A model generated the notes under the pieces. That model saw nothing but the letters and a program-made list of their open reading frames with translations. It made no database searches and was not told the origin of the DNA. The translations under genes were made by a program, and so were the position numbers. Shown here one piece after another: positions 45,296 through 54,243 of a DNA stretch of 64,000 nucleotides. Origin of the DNA: Bacillus sp. es.036 (GTDB lineage Bacteria; Bacillota; Bacilli; Bacillales; Guptibacillaceae); NCBI RefSeq assembly GCF_002563635.1, contig NZ_PDIZ01000001.1, positions 1,922,001 to 1,986,000 of the forward strand, read 5' to 3'. Within the stretch, counting starts at the first letter, position 1. Each line of letters starts with the position of its first letter.

Positions 45296-45556
45296 CTATG
45301 AGAGCGTCCCAATTAAAATAAAGCCTACACCAATTACAATGAATAGAATTTTTGTGATTGATAGATCTCCTGCTAGACCAATTAGTCCAGCTGTCATCGT
45401 AACGACAAGGATGATAGGCCCGACAATGGCTAAAAATGCATTGATCAACATTGCGGTTTTAAGATCATGAATAACTAGAATCAATACAGCTGCAATGAGC
45501 TCAATAACACCAGATAGTATGCGAAGTAAACCCATTAAAAGAACGGAATGAATCAT
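45296..45556 (-). CDS. yqhV: DUF2619 membrane protein YqhV
   Basis: An 86-residue protein with three membrane helices. LRILSGVIELIAAVLILV and AMLINAFLAIVGPIILVVTMT align well with B. subtilis YqhV. It precedes spoIIIAA in the same direction, as in B. subtilis. Function unknown. Confidence 0.85.
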   Translation of the reverse strand: MIHSVLLMGLLRILSGVIELIAAVLILVIHDLKTAMLINAFLAIVGPIILVVTMTAGLIGLAGDLSITKILFIVIGVGFILIGTLS

Positions 45557-45639
45557 CCTAACCCTCCCTAATCAGTACAACTTATGATGACACCGATTAT
45601 TTCAGAAGACTAAGTTATAGACCAGTTCTTAAAAGAACA

Positions 45640-45668
45640 CAAAAAAACCACCCTAATGTGGGTGGTTA
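45640..45668 (-). terminator. Terminator of the ABC exporter-TetR operon
   Basis: An 8-bp stem AACCACCC/GGGTGGTT (45646-45653 and 45660-45667) with a 6-base loop, followed by a seven-U run on the minus strand; overlaps the TetR stop. Confidence 0.88.
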
Positions 45669-46325
45669 TCTTGCTTTTAAACCATGTAATATGAATTGAA
45701 CAGTTATTTCAATTTCTTTCTCATCATCCCAATCACGGTCCGGAACCATAATATATCTTGCTAGAAAAAAACCGAGAATGGCGGTTAATGAAAGTCGAAT
45801 TGCAGAGGAAGGTGGGATTTCAATCAATTCTCCTTTTTCTTGAAAGTGAACGACTACTTTTCCAAATCGATCAAATAAATCTTTCGCTATATGCTCGATA
45901 AATTGTGTGCGAAGTTCTTCATGAAAGGGAATTTCCTGAATAAGGATTTTCACAATCGGTAAGTGCTTACGAATAAATGTTTGTCTATTTCTTACAACCG
46001 CCTTTAAAAAATCTTCATAGTGCTCATAGTCTTGTTTTAGTACTTTATCTAAATCTTTAACGATAAAAGGAGCAACAAGATGACTCATGACAGGTGTAAC
46101 AATAGCTAGAAGCAAATCTTTTTTCGTACGATAGTGGCGAAATATGGTTCCTTCTGCTACACCAGCACGTCTGGCAATTTCGCTAGTTGATGAAGCAGAA
46201 AATCCCTTTTCCTGAAACATCTCAACCGCTGCTTTTACGATGCGCTTTTGCTTCTCAGTTAAATCTCCAGAATCGCTCACTTCTTCATCAAAAAGCCATT
46301 CCATGTCATTCTCTTCCTTCTTCAT
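45666..46325 (-). CDS. TetR-family regulator of the adjacent ABC exporter
   Basis: A 219-residue TetR protein. HTH region about residues 24-70: KQKRIVKAAVEMFQEKGF, SASSTSEIARRAGVAEGT, IFRHYRTKKDLL. The rest is a helical ligand-binding domain. It is the last gene of the three-gene operon and probably represses it through the two palindromes at 48090-48150, since no other gene of the operon encodes a DNA-binding protein. The inducer is unknown. Confidence 0.9.
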   Translation of the reverse strand: MKKEENDMEWLFDEEVSDSGDLTEKQKRIVKAAVEMFQEKGFSASSTSEIARRAGVAEGTIFRHYRTKKDLLLAIVTPVMSHLVAPFIVKDLDKVLKQDYEHYEDFLKAVVRNRQTFIRKHLPIVKILIQEIPFHEELRTQFIEHIAKDLFDRFGKVVVHFQEKGELIEIPPSSAIRLSLTAILGFFLARYIMVPDRDWDDEKEIEITVQFILHGLKAR

Positions 46326-46340
46326 ATGCTCCCCCTGATT

Positions 46341-47354
46341 CTAAATTCGTCGATGTTTTTTTAGTGCGTATATGTTTAAAATCATAAAAACGATTGAAAA
46401 TCCAAGTAAAACAAGTAAATCAATCCATATATCTGTTAAGCCTTGTCCTTTAATCATAACACTTCTCAGGGCATCAGCTCCATAATACAAAGGAGTTAAC
46501 GGACCAATCCAACTAAGATAGTTTGAGATCGTATCAAGATTAAACAGCCCAGAGAAAAAGATTTGGGGAACGACCACAAGAGGAATGAACTGAATCATTT
46601 GCAATTCATTTTTTGCGAATGAGGAGAGTAAAGTTCCCAACGTTAGTGCACTTAACGCTAGCATAAGTGTAATCAACAAGACATAAAGAAAAGCTCCTTC
46701 CATCATGAGATCAATCACATAAATACTATATAATGCTATTATGGCCGATTGAAGCATTGTAAATAATCCAAAACCGATTACATAACCTGTTACAAGTTCC
46801 CACCGTTTTATTGGGGTAGCCAAAACTCGTTCAAGCGTCCCTTGTGTCCTCTCTCTTAAGAAAGAGACTCCAGCAATCAAAAACACAAAGAAGAATATAA
46901 AGAAGCCTACTAAAACAGGTCCAAAGTGATCAAATGAACTCATATTGTTCGAACCAAACAAATAGGACACTTCCAAATCCATTTTTTGATTTTTCCCCAT
47001 TGAACTACTTTGAACCATATTTATGACTGCTCGATTAATAGAAGGATCGCTTCCTTCAAGATATAGCTTTTTCGCACCGTTCCCAAAATCAATCACAGCA
47101 TCATAATCTTTTTTTAAAGTAGATTCAATAGCTTCATCTGAAGCAATGGGTTTTACACTAGCGTGTTTTTCCATTTGTTCAACGATCGATTCAGGGGTGT
47201 TTCGTACGCCTAATTTCAATTCCAGATCTTCTCCGTTAAAGACAAGAGATAGCATGGTTAAAATGATAATAGGTGCCACAATCATTAAAGCCATCGTTCG
47301 TTTATCACTTATAAACTGCCTCAATATCCTTATTACAACTGCAAATATCCTCAT
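46341..47354 (-). CDS. ABC-2 type export permease
   Basis: A 337-residue permease: one N-terminal membrane helix, an extracellular domain of about 140 residues, then five helices, with the ABC-2 signature LRERTQGTLERVLATPIKRWELVTG. This layout is that of drug or lipid exporters such as the daunorubicin/LinearmycinR type. Its start overlaps the ATPase stop by 4 bases. Not part of the B. subtilis yqh region, so the three-gene unit is an insertion between efp and yqhV. Confidence 0.85.
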   Translation of the reverse strand: MRIFAVVIRILRQFISDKRTMALMIVAPIIILTMLSLVFNGEDLELKLGVRNTPESIVEQMEKHASVKPIASDEAIESTLKKDYDAVIDFGNGAKKLYLEGSDPSINRAVINMVQSSSMGKNQKMDLEVSYLFGSNNMSSFDHFGPVLVGFFIFFFVFLIAGVSFLRERTQGTLERVLATPIKRWELVTGYVIGFGLFTMLQSAIIALYSIYVIDLMMEGAFLYVLLITLMLALSALTLGTLLSSFAKNELQMIQFIPLVVVPQIFFSGLFNLDTISNYLSWIGPLTPLYYGADALRSVMIKGQGLTDIWIDLLVLLGFSIVFMILNIYALKKHRRI

Positions 47355-48073
47355 TCCACCCCACCTCCAAACGAAAGAAACGCTTCCTCGATTGTTACTG
47401 AGTCAGTTTGTTTTTTTAATTCGTCCGGTGTACCGACTGCAATCAATTGACCATTTCGGATCATACCAAGCCTTGAACATCTTTCAGCTTCATCCATTAC
47501 ATGAGTTGTTACCAATATGAGGACTCCATTGCTTCTTAGTTTTTCAAATGTCCACCAAATTTTTTGTCTAAGTGAGGGGTCAATTCCAACAGTTGGCTCA
47601 TCTAACAATAAAATATCAGGATTGTGCAACAAAGCAATGGCGAGGGATAAGCGTCGCTTCATTCCACCCGAAAAATCTTCTACTTTCTTTTGAAGTTCAT
47701 TTTCTAAATTAACGAGCTTCATTACCTCTATAATCCGTTCTTTTTGATCACGTCGATGGACACCGCTTAGAGTTGCAAAAAACTTCAGATTTTCATAAGC
47801 TGTTAATTCACCATACAAAGCATCCGCCTGCGCCATATAACCAACTTTCTTCATCATACCAAGATTGGGCATTTTCGTATCGAGCACCTTCACCTCACCT
47901 TCAGAAGCCTCTTCAATACCACATAAGAGTTTCACTAAGGTAGTCTTACCAGAGCCGGATGGTCCTAAGAGACCGAATATCTCACCGCGTTTTAGTGAAA
48001 GATTAACATGATCTAAAATGGTAGTTTTGCCGTAGTTCTTCGTAACATTTGCTTCAATTGCATCTTTGGGCAT
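47351..48073 (-). CDS. ABC exporter ATP-binding protein
   Basis: A 240-residue ATPase of the drug-export (DrrA/CcmA) type: Walker A GPSGSGKTT, signature FSGGMKRRLSLA, Walker B DILLLDEPTVGID, H-loop TTHVMDEAERCS. First gene of the exporter operon; TAGGAGGGG precedes the ATG. Confidence 0.9.
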   Translation of the reverse strand: MPKDAIEANVTKNYGKTTILDHVNLSLKRGEIFGLLGPSGSGKTTLVKLLCGIEEASEGEVKVLDTKMPNLGMMKKVGYMAQADALYGELTAYENLKFFATLSGVHRRDQKERIIEVMKLVNLENELQKKVEDFSGGMKRRLSLAIALLHNPDILLLDEPTVGIDPSLRQKIWWTFEKLRSNGVLILVTTHVMDEAERCSRLGMIRNGQLIAVGTPDELKKQTDSVTIEEAFLSFGGGVE

Positions 48074-48089
48074 GTGACCCCTCCTAAAA

Positions 48090-48103
48090 TGAGTGATTAC
48101 TCA
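48090..48103 (-). promoter_or_regulatory. TetR operator 1 (downstream site)
   Basis: TGAGTGATTACTCA: five-base arms TGAGT/ACTCA around a 4-base centre. It overlaps the expected transcription start of the ABC operon. Identical in reverse complement to the second site 47 bases away. Confidence 0.75.
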
Positions 48104-48107
48104 CTAT

Positions 48108-48135
48108 ATTTTATCACGAAATCATTCAATGTAAA
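48108..48135 (-). promoter_or_regulatory. Promoter of the ABC exporter operon
   Basis: Minus strand TTTACA (48135-48130), 16-base spacer, TAAAAT (48113-48108). It is framed by the two operator palindromes. Confidence 0.65.
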
Positions 48136-48136
48136 G

Positions 48137-48150
48137 TGAGTAATCACTCA
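48137..48150 (+). promoter_or_regulatory. TetR operator 2 (upstream site)
   Basis: TGAGTAATCACTCA, the exact reverse complement of operator 1, directly upstream of the -35 element. Repression by covering both promoter ends is the simplest reading. Confidence 0.75.
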
Positions 48151-48160
48151 TTTTTAAAAA

Positions 48161-48192
48161 ACAAAAAAACCGCTCATACAGAGCGGTTTTAA
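48161..48192. terminator. Terminator of the aroQ-pepP-efp unit
   Basis: A 10-bp stem AAAACCGCTC/GAGCGGTTTT (48166-48175 and 48181-48190), 5-base loop, U tract on the minus strand. It is symmetrical enough to act in both directions. Confidence 0.9.
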
Positions 48193-48203
48193 AAATCATT
48201 TCA

Positions 48204-48761
48204 CTATCCCCTTGATACATATTCACCTTTAGAAGTATCAATAATGAGAATGTCTCCCTGGTTCACAAAGAACGGTACTTGAACCGTTAAACCAGTTTCA
48301 ACAGTTGCAGGCTTTGTTCCTCCTGAAGCTGTATCACCTTTAATACCAGGCTCAGTTTCAGTAACAACGAGTTCAACAGTATTTGGTAATTCCACACCAA
48401 TTGTTTCTTCACCGTAAGTACGAATGGAAATTTCCATGTTTTCTTTTAGGAATTTGAGTTCATAATTAATTTGCTCTGTAGGAAGTTCCACTTGTTCATA
48501 AGATGTTGTATCCATAAATGTGTGCATATCTCCACTTGCATAAAGGTACTGCATTTTACGGTTTTCAATATGAGCTTTAGAAACCTTTTCGCCAGCACGG
48601 AATGTTTTTTCTTGAATACCGCCAGTACGAAGGTTACGTAGCTTTGTTCTTACGAAAGCTGCACCTTTACCAGGCTTCACGTGTTGAAATTCCATTACTG
48701 TCCAGATCCCATTATCCACTTCAATCGTAAGACCAGTTTTTAAATCGTTAACAGAAATCAT
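48204..48761 (-). CDS. efp: Elongation factor P
   Basis: A 185-residue three-domain translation factor. The modifiable lysine is K32 in the [11 protein letters not shown] loop; the C-terminal S1-like domains end with [23 protein letters not shown]. It relieves ribosome stalling at proline runs. It follows pepP by 19 bases, an order conserved in Bacillus. Confidence 0.97.
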   Translation of the reverse strand: MISVNDLKTGLTIEVDNGIWTVMEFQHVKPGKGAAFVRTKLRNLRTGGIQEKTFRAGEKVSKAHIENRKMQYLYASGDMHTFMDTTSYEQVELPTEQINYELKFLKENMEISIRTYGEETIGVELPNTVELVVTETEPGIKGDTASGGTKPATVETGLTVQVPFFVNQGDILIIDTSKGEYVSRG

Positions 48762-48780
48762 AAGTAGTCCCTCACTTTCA

Positions 48781-49848
48781 TTATTCGCCGAGAATCAGCA
48801 ATTCCTTAGTTGAATGAGACAGCGTCTCATTGCCAGTCTCGGTAATGACTGTATCATCTTCTATTCGTACTCCGCCCTTACCAGATAAGTAAATGCCTGG
48901 TTCAACGGTAACGACCATACCCGGTTGTAACACCGTATCAGATTTAGCTGAAAGCCCAGGGCCTTCATGTACTTCAAGACCAACACCATGACCAAGTGAA
49001 TGCCCGAAGTATTCTCCGTAACCTTTTGCAGCAATTAAATCCCGGGATATAGCATCTGCTTCTTTTCCACTCATTCCAGGCTTAATTTGTTCCATCGCCT
49101 TAAGCTGAGCTTCAAGGACCGTGTGATAAACACCTTTAAGTTCTTCGCCAGGATCTCCAACAGCCACAGTACGTGTAATATCAGAACAATATCCTTTATA
49201 ATAGGCGCCAAAATCTAGTGTAATTAGTTCGTTTTTGCCAATAACTTTATCACTTGCAACACCGTGTGGAAGGCTTGAGCGAATACCCGACGCAACTATA
49301 ATATCAAATGAAGACGAGGTTGCGCCATTTTTTCTCATAAAAAACTCAAGCTCATTGGATACATCAAGCTCGGTTAAACCCGTACGGATATAGCTTGTGA
49401 TATGTTGAAAAGCAGCATCTGCTATTTCAGTAGCTTCTTTCAAAACGTTTAATTCACTAGCATCTTTGATCATACGTTGTTTCTCAAGAAGTCCATTTAT
49501 AGGAACAAAACTTGCTTCTACTTTGGATTCATATGTCTTAAAAATCTGATATGTAACTTGTGTTTCTTCAAACCCTAACTTTTTAACGCCTAGTGCATTT
49601 GCTATTTTTGCCACTTCATCTACAATTGGGCCTTTGTGTTGTACAATTTCAAAACCCTTCGCCTGTTCTTTTGCCTGGTCAATATAGCGGAAATCAGTTA
49701 CAAACTTGGCTTCATTCTCAGTAATTAGAACAACGCCTGAACTTCCCGTAAACTGAGAGATATACCTGCGATTGCTTGTTGATGTAATTAACATCGCATC
49801 AATATCATACTCTTTAAATGACTGACGTAGATTCTCAATACGTTCCAA
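48781..49848 (-). CDS. pepP: Xaa-Pro aminopeptidase (M24, YqhT)
   Basis: A 355-residue M24 peptidase with creatinase-type N-terminal domain and pita-bread catalytic domain. Metal ligands are visible: [17 protein letters not shown] (two Asp), [13 protein letters not shown] (His), VEPGIYL (Glu) and GVRIEDDTV (Glu). It removes N-terminal residues before proline. TTG start after AAGGAGG. Equivalent to YqhT. Neighbour efp also concerns proline-containing proteins. Confidence 0.93.
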   Translation of the reverse strand: MERIENLRQSFKEYDIDAMLITSTSNRRYISQFTGSSGVVLITENEAKFVTDFRYIDQAKEQAKGFEIVQHKGPIVDEVAKIANALGVKKLGFEETQVTYQIFKTYESKVEASFVPINGLLEKQRMIKDASELNVLKEATEIADAAFQHITSYIRTGLTELDVSNELEFFMRKNGATSSSFDIIVASGIRSSLPHGVASDKVIGKNELITLDFGAYYKGYCSDITRTVAVGDPGEELKGVYHTVLEAQLKAMEQIKPGMSGKEADAISRDLIAAKGYGEYFGHSLGHGVGLEVHEGPGLSAKSDTVLQPGMVVTVEPGIYLSGKGGVRIEDDTVITETGNETLSHSTKELLILGE

Positions 49849-49868
49849 AACTTCGTCCTCCTTTAGAA

Positions 49869-50288
49869 TTATAAAAATGATCGCAACGCTAGTTCATAAC
49901 CCACTAATCCAAATCCTACAATTTGCCCTGTAGTGACAGGGGAAATGACAGACGTGTGTCGAAAAGGCTCTCGCTTATGTACATTTGAAATATGTACCTC
50001 TACCACTGAAACAGGAACACTAGCAATTGCATCACGGATTGCATAACTATAATGAGTGAAGGCGCCTGGATTTAGTATAATACCCGAAGCATTCTCTGCT
50101 TCATGAATCCAATCAATTAGATCTCCTTCGTGATTCGATTGACGAAAAATTACAGTTGCCTCATTTTCACGAGCTAATTGAGATAATCGCTGTTCCACAT
50201 TTTCAAGCGTTTCGTTCCCATAAATGTCGGGTTCACGTTTACCCAGTCGATTTAAATTAGGTCCGTTTAGCACATAGAATGTTTTCAT
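49869..50288 (-). CDS. aroQ: 3-Dehydroquinate dehydratase, type II
   Basis: A 139-residue type II dehydroquinase: YVLNGPNLNRLGKREPDIYG with the active-site Tyr/Arg loop, NPGAFTHYSYAIRDAI and VEVHISNVHKREPFR. Third step of the shikimate pathway. The ATG at 50288 follows AAGGAG by 6 bases and gives the normal N-terminus; an in-frame ATG at 50306 is unlikely. Equivalent to YqhS. Confidence 0.95.
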   Translation of the reverse strand: MKTFYVLNGPNLNRLGKREPDIYGNETLENVEQRLSQLARENEATVIFRQSNHEGDLIDWIHEAENASGIILNPGAFTHYSYAIRDAIASVPVSVVEVHISNVHKREPFRHTSVISPVTTGQIVGFGLVGYELALRSFL

Positions 50289-50342
50289 GCCAGTCTCCTT
50301 AATCATGACGATTCGGCAGTTCTCTCTAACTCAGATGTTGCA

Positions 50343-50372
50343 TAAAAAAAGAGAATGTTCCATGAACATTCT
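50343..50372 (-). terminator. Terminator of yqhR
   Basis: A 9-bp stem AGAATGTTC/GAACATTCT (50352-50360 and 50364-50372), 3-base loop, and seven U residues on the minus strand. Confidence 0.85.
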
Positions 50373-50381
50373 ACCATAGCT

Positions 50382-50921
50382 TCATTTGTTTGAATAGGAA
50401 GTGCCCTTTTGCTGGTTCTCATGATACTCAAAGGAGATCGAATAGCCAATGAATACTCCATAAAGTAAATAGAGGCAGATTGTTGTAATAACTGTATTGC
50501 GATCTAGTTTTGTAATTGTTGGCAAGTCAATAAACATTGGATTAAGCAAGTAGAATACAATGATCCATAGTACAACCCCATAAGCAAGCCCTGCCAGCAT
50601 ATTATTGATTTTCACAAGCGTTATTTTATATAAAAATGCAACGAGAATGGAAATGAGTCCAATTGAAAGGATACCTATCCATTGACCTAGCTGTTCATTC
50701 TTCCACTCTCCAAGTGCCCACGGTGAAAGAATTAACGAAGGCGGTATTTTCGTGAACTTAAACAAATAAGTCAAGTACCCAATAAGCCCCCAAAACAGCC
50801 CCCCCGCTATTCCGATGGTAACAATTTTTGATGTGAAAGAAAGAGGTTGTTCTTGCTTATTCTGTTCAAGCTGCTCGTTTTCTTTTGAGTCCTGCTGCTT
50901 TTCTTTTTCCATTACATTCAC
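50382..50921 (-). CDS. yqhR: Conserved membrane protein YqhR
   Basis: A 179-residue protein with a charged Glu/Gln/Lys-rich cytoplasmic N-terminus and four membrane helices. It lies between yqhQ (divergent) and aroQ, the position of yqhR in B. subtilis. Function unknown. Confidence 0.8.
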   Translation of the reverse strand: MNVMEKEKQQDSKENEQLEQNKQEQPLSFTSKIVTIGIAGGLFWGLIGYLTYLFKFTKIPPSLILSPWALGEWKNEQLGQWIGILSIGLISILVAFLYKITLVKINNMLAGLAYGVVLWIIVFYLLNPMFIDLPTITKLDRNTVITTICLYLLYGVFIGYSISFEYHENQQKGTSYSNK

Positions 50922-51135
50922 CTCATACCTAGCATTTCCTACTGTACACGAAATTATTTATTAGAAAATATGTGTATTGAAGAGATTAAAATCGCTAACG
51001 TTGGGGAAAATGATTATTAACATCTCCTATCTAGAGGTTTTTGCCTATTTCTTGTAGAATGGTATTAAGTACATTTAATTAAGAGTATAATCGTTTCAAA
51101 ACATTCTACTTCATACTATAGGTTGGTGAGAGATA

Positions 51136-52083
51136 TTGTCAGATACTAACAAGCCTGCATATGGCGGGCAAGCGGTTGTGGAAGGCGTCATGTTTCAGGG
51201 GAAACATACATCTGTAACCGCTATTCGGCGAAAGGATGGATCGATTGATTATCTAGAAGTTCCCAAACAGCCGAAACCAATACGAACAAAACTTAAGAAA
51301 ATCCCCTTCATACGCGGAGTTGTCGCAATCATTGATGCTAGTGGAAATGGGACGAAGCATTTAAATTTCTCTAGCGAGCGTTACGATGTTGATCCTTCTG
51401 AAGATGAGGAAGTCCTTGGAAAAGATGAGCCTTCTAAACTAACTCTTTTATTAGGTGCTGCTGCTATAGGCGTTATTTCTTTCGCTTTTGTGAAAACGAT
51501 TTTCACCTTATTACCAGCATTAGCTGCAGCTTCACTGGAGTTTATATTTCCAGGTCACGTGGTTCAGAATTTAATAGAAGGTTTCATTAAACTGATTCTA
51601 CTGCTAGGCTATATTTATTTCATTTCACTCACACCTATCGTTAAAAGAGTGTTTCAGTATCATGGTGCAGAGCACAAAGTAATTAATGCTTATGAAGCTG
51701 GATTACCCATTACAATCGATAATGTGCAGAAACAATCACGACTGCATTACCGATGCGGAAGTAGCTTTATTCTTTTCACAGTCGTCATTGGAGTATTTAT
51801 TTATCTATTAGTTCCCACTGACCCTTTATGGGTCAGGTTAGTATATCGTGTGGCATTAATACCAGTTGTCCTTGGTGTCTCTTTTGAAGTTCTTCAGCTA
51901 ACGAACAAAGTGAGAGATATCCCAGTTTTGAAGGGGCTTGGCTATCCAGGATTATGGGTACAGCTCCTAACGACGAAAAATCCTGATGACAAGCAAGTAG
52001 ATGTAGCAATTCACTCATTTAAAGAACTACTTTCTCGAGATAAATTACGAGAGGAAGATGATTCAAGCACAAAAGTTGTGTAA
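51136..52083 (+). CDS. yqhQ: DUF1385 membrane protein YqhQ
   Basis: A 315-residue DUF1385 protein. It begins with the family N-terminus YGGQAVVEGVMFQGKH, has about five membrane helices from residue 110 on, and the conserved cytoplasmic loop FQYHGAEHKVINAYEAG with His and Glu, suggestive of metal binding. TTG start after GGTGAG. It is divergent from yqhR and followed by yqhP. Role not established. Confidence 0.9.
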   Translation: MSDTNKPAYGGQAVVEGVMFQGKHTSVTAIRRKDGSIDYLEVPKQPKPIRTKLKKIPFIRGVVAIIDASGNGTKHLNFSSERYDVDPSEDEEVLGKDEPSKLTLLLGAAAIGVISFAFVKTIFTLLPALAAASLEFIFPGHVVQNLIEGFIKLILLLGYIYFISLTPIVKRVFQYHGAEHKVINAYEAGLPITIDNVQKQSRLHYRCGSSFILFTVVIGVFIYLLVPTDPLWVRLVYRVALIPVVLGVSFEVLQLTNKVRDIPVLKGLGYPGLWVQLLTTKNPDDKQVDVAIHSFKELLSRDKLREEDDSSTKVV

Positions 52084-52105
52084 AGATGAACAGGAGGTGA
52101 ATCAT

Positions 52106-52495
52106 TTGTCGCGCCGTGTTGTTCAACCTCTGATTTATTTATTAATAGGTCTTGCAGCTATTGGTTTTTTATGGAAAATACTCACAGATCCAAGCGGACT
52201 TTTCAAGCAGCTTCTTATCACTGCAGCAATTGCCGTCGTGATCATCTTTATTGCCAAAAAATTGATGGCAAAAAAAATGGGGCAACAATCAACTGCCTAT
52301 CAAAGAGCTGCAAAACAATCTTCAAAATTAAAAAAGAAAAAAGCTACACCTAGAAGAAATGCCACTCACCTGCGGGTCATCCCATCTAAACGACTTACGC
52401 CTAAGAAGCGTTCATTACAAGAAGACAAGAAAGAAAATCCTTTTACGGTCATTGAAGGACGTAAAGGCAAGAAGAAAAACAGAGCTCTTTTTTAA
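52106..52495 (+). CDS. yqhP: SA1362-family membrane protein YqhP
   Basis: A 129-residue protein with two membrane helices (about residues 6-24 and 32-52) and a very basic, Lys-rich C-terminal tail. The TTG at 52106 is 6 bases from AGGAGGTGA and is the clear start; the frame is open further upstream but overlaps yqhQ. Position corresponds to YqhP. Function unknown. Confidence 0.82.
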   Translation: MSRRVVQPLIYLLIGLAAIGFLWKILTDPSGLFKQLLITAAIAVVIIFIAKKLMAKKMGQQSTAYQRAAKQSSKLKKKKATPRRNATHLRVIPSKRLTPKKRSLQEDKKENPFTVIEGRKGKKKNRALF

Positions 52496-52566
52496 AATTG
52501 TGGCTTTAAAGTGAAGCACCGTGCTTTTAGCAAGAGTTTTCATTTGAATTTAAGTCTTTAAATAAG

Positions 52567-52597
52567 AAAGGATGGCTGATATTCAGCCATCCTTTCT
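52567..52597. terminator. Bidirectional terminator between yqhP and yqhO
   Basis: A perfect 13-bp stem (52567-52579 with 52583-52595) with a 3-base loop and T-rich flanks on both strands, between convergent genes. Confidence 0.9.
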
Positions 52598-53497
52598 TTG
52601 TATTTCGGGCATTTTCCGCCACGTATTGAGGAATTGAGAAGTTCGCTCCTTACCTAACATGATTAATTTCTTCTGCCCATGTCTCTCTAATTTAAATGCA
52701 GTGGTAATATCCTGATTGATCGGAATGAATACGATATTTTGAGCTTTTTGATCATCAATGTATCGTGCATCATGAGCTCGTTTCATTGTTTCAAAGAGAG
52801 CCTGATACATGTCAACGGCATTTGATATTTTATTTTCAGGAATTTGATTAAAGTTTGCACTCAGTTGAAACCCCAGCACAGGGCGAAGCGGTTTTTTATG
52901 ATCAGGCGTTTGAAAAACCCACAGTGGAAAATTACTCAATATCCCCCCATCTACCATGTAATGTTTTTTTCCATTAATGGAATAAAGAGGCTGAGGCTTA
53001 AAAAAGAATGGCAAACTTGCACTCATACGCACTGCTTTAGCAACTGAAAATTGCTCTGGCACGAATCCATAATGGGCAAGGTCATCAGGTAATACAACAA
53101 GCCTTCCTTTCGTAATATCTGATACGATAATCTTAAGGGAACCTTCAGGCAGATCTCCAAATGTTGAAATTCCCTTCTTTTTCAATAATCCCCCCACCCA
53201 AAGTTCTAGGTCCTTTCCAGAATAAAGACCAAGATTCCAATATAACATCAACCAGCGAAGAAGCGGGAACGTAAAACCTGAATTTTTCTCTAATAATGAA
53301 GTCAAATCTGTATCAAGCAATGTGTTTTCTAACTCATGCCCCTTATACCCTGCAATGATCAGTGCAGCAATAAGAGCACCAGCACTCGTTCCAGCTGTTC
53401 TCTTAAATGAAAGCCCTTTTTTCTCCACAGCTTGAAGTGCTCCCACAAGTGCAATTCCTTTTACTCCCCCACCTGAAAACACTCCGTCAATATACAC
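52583..53497 (-). CDS. yqhO: Patatin-like phospholipase YqhO
   Basis: A 304-residue patatin-family protein: oxyanion motif GGGVKGIALVGAL at the N-terminus, nucleophile elbow GTSAG (Ser in GTSAGALIA) and catalytic Asp in VDGGILSNFP. The GTG at 53497 follows AAGGAGG by 7 bases and gives MYIDGVFSGGG; the TTG at 53515 lies inside that site. Likely a cytoplasmic lipid acyl hydrolase; substrate unknown. Confidence 0.9.
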   Translation of the reverse strand: MYIDGVFSGGGVKGIALVGALQAVEKKGLSFKRTAGTSAGALIAALIIAGYKGHELENTLLDTDLTSLLEKNSGFTFPLLRWLMLYWNLGLYSGKDLELWVGGLLKKKGISTFGDLPEGSLKIIVSDITKGRLVVLPDDLAHYGFVPEQFSVAKAVRMSASLPFFFKPQPLYSINGKKHYMVDGGILSNFPLWVFQTPDHKKPLRPVLGFQLSANFNQIPENKISNAVDMYQALFETMKRAHDARYIDDQKAQNIVFIPINQDITTAFKLERHGQKKLIMLGKERTSQFLNTWRKMPEIQRKDG

Positions 53498-53597
53498 ATC
53501 TCTACCTCCTTCCAACCTTATTAAAGCCTAAGCTTATAAGCTAAGATTTAGTACAGAAAAAAAGATATTGTTTCATATCCAAAAAGCCTTTATTGAT

Positions 53598-53633
53598 AAA
53601 AAAAGAACAATCCGATTACACCTCGGATTGTTC
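53598..53633 (-). terminator. Terminator of mntR
   Basis: An 11-bp perfect stem (53605-53615 with 53623-53633) whose loop contains the mntR stop codon; a seven-U run follows on the minus strand. Confidence 0.85.
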
Positions 53634-54062
53634 CTCGTGAGCTTCTTCATTTTTCCGCTGGACTTCCCTAAGTTCATCCACTCGTCCATTCGTTTCTTCA
53701 AAATATTGGACTAGATCTCCAATTCGATCAATAGCATCCCAACTTAAATGATGCTCGATCCCTTCAACGTCTTCGTATATGTTCTCTTCATTAACCCCGA
53801 TAACACCTAGAAATTGTTCAAGCAAAGCATGGCGATCAACGAGTCGCTTGCCTAGCTTTTTCCCTTTGGGAGTAAGCATGAAGCCGCGATACTTTTCGTA
53901 AACGACATATTTACCTTTATCTAATTTTTGAATCATTTTTGTTACCGAGGAGGGATGTACCTCTAGTGCTTCCGCAATGTCTGATACGCGAGCATACCCT
54001 TTTCCGTCTATTAGTGCATAAATACGTTCAATATAATCTTCCATACTTGGAGTAGTGGCCAT
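53616..54062 (-). CDS. mntR: Manganese-responsive regulator MntR
   Basis: A 148-residue DtxR-family regulator without the SH3 domain, the MntR type. N-terminal [15 protein letters not shown] holds metal ligands D9 and E12; [19 protein letters not shown] holds further Glu and His ligands. [28 protein letters not shown]. The ATG at 54062 follows GGAGGG by 6 bases; the frame is open for 35 more codons, but those are not family-like. It represses manganese uptake genes when manganese is ample. Confidence 0.95.
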   Translation of the reverse strand: MATTPSMEDYIERIYALIDGKGYARVSDIAEALEVHPSSVTKMIQKLDKGKYVVYEKYRGFMLTPKGKKLGKRLVDRHALLEQFLGVIGVNEENIYEDVEGIEHHLSWDAIDRIGDLVQYFEETNGRVDELREVQRKNEEAHEEQSEV

Positions 54063-54097
54063 TGGATTCCCTCCATCTTTTATTCCATTTAAGCCAG

Positions 54098-54160
54098 TTA
54101 ATAAAAGCATACACCATAGTATGGGCGGATACAAGGAAAGGTTCCATATGCTTTTATTAA
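54098..54160. repeat. Perfect 14-bp inverted repeat upstream of mntR
   Basis: TTAATAAAAGCATA at 54098-54111 is exactly reverse-complemented at 54147-54160, with 35 bases between. It lies 36-98 bases before the mntR start. It could form an RNA hairpin in the leader or be a protein binding site; it is not followed by a U run. Confidence 0.7.
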
Positions 54161-54195
54161 GAGGCAAACCTTAGTGAACCAGCTAAAGGAGATCA

Positions 54196-54232
54196 CAAAA
54201 AGATGAAGGATAAACGTTTCCGCTTATCCTTC
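54196..54232 (-). terminator. Terminator of nrdJ
   Basis: A 12-bp stem with one G-U pair (54205-54216 with 54221-54232), 4-base loop, followed by a five-U run on the minus strand. Confidence 0.82.
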
Positions 54233-54243
54233 GCTCCCAGATC

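Noticed and set aside
54120-54180. Possible MntR self-operator (TTTGCCT) before mntR
   Set aside because: Only a half-site is present with no symmetrical partner.
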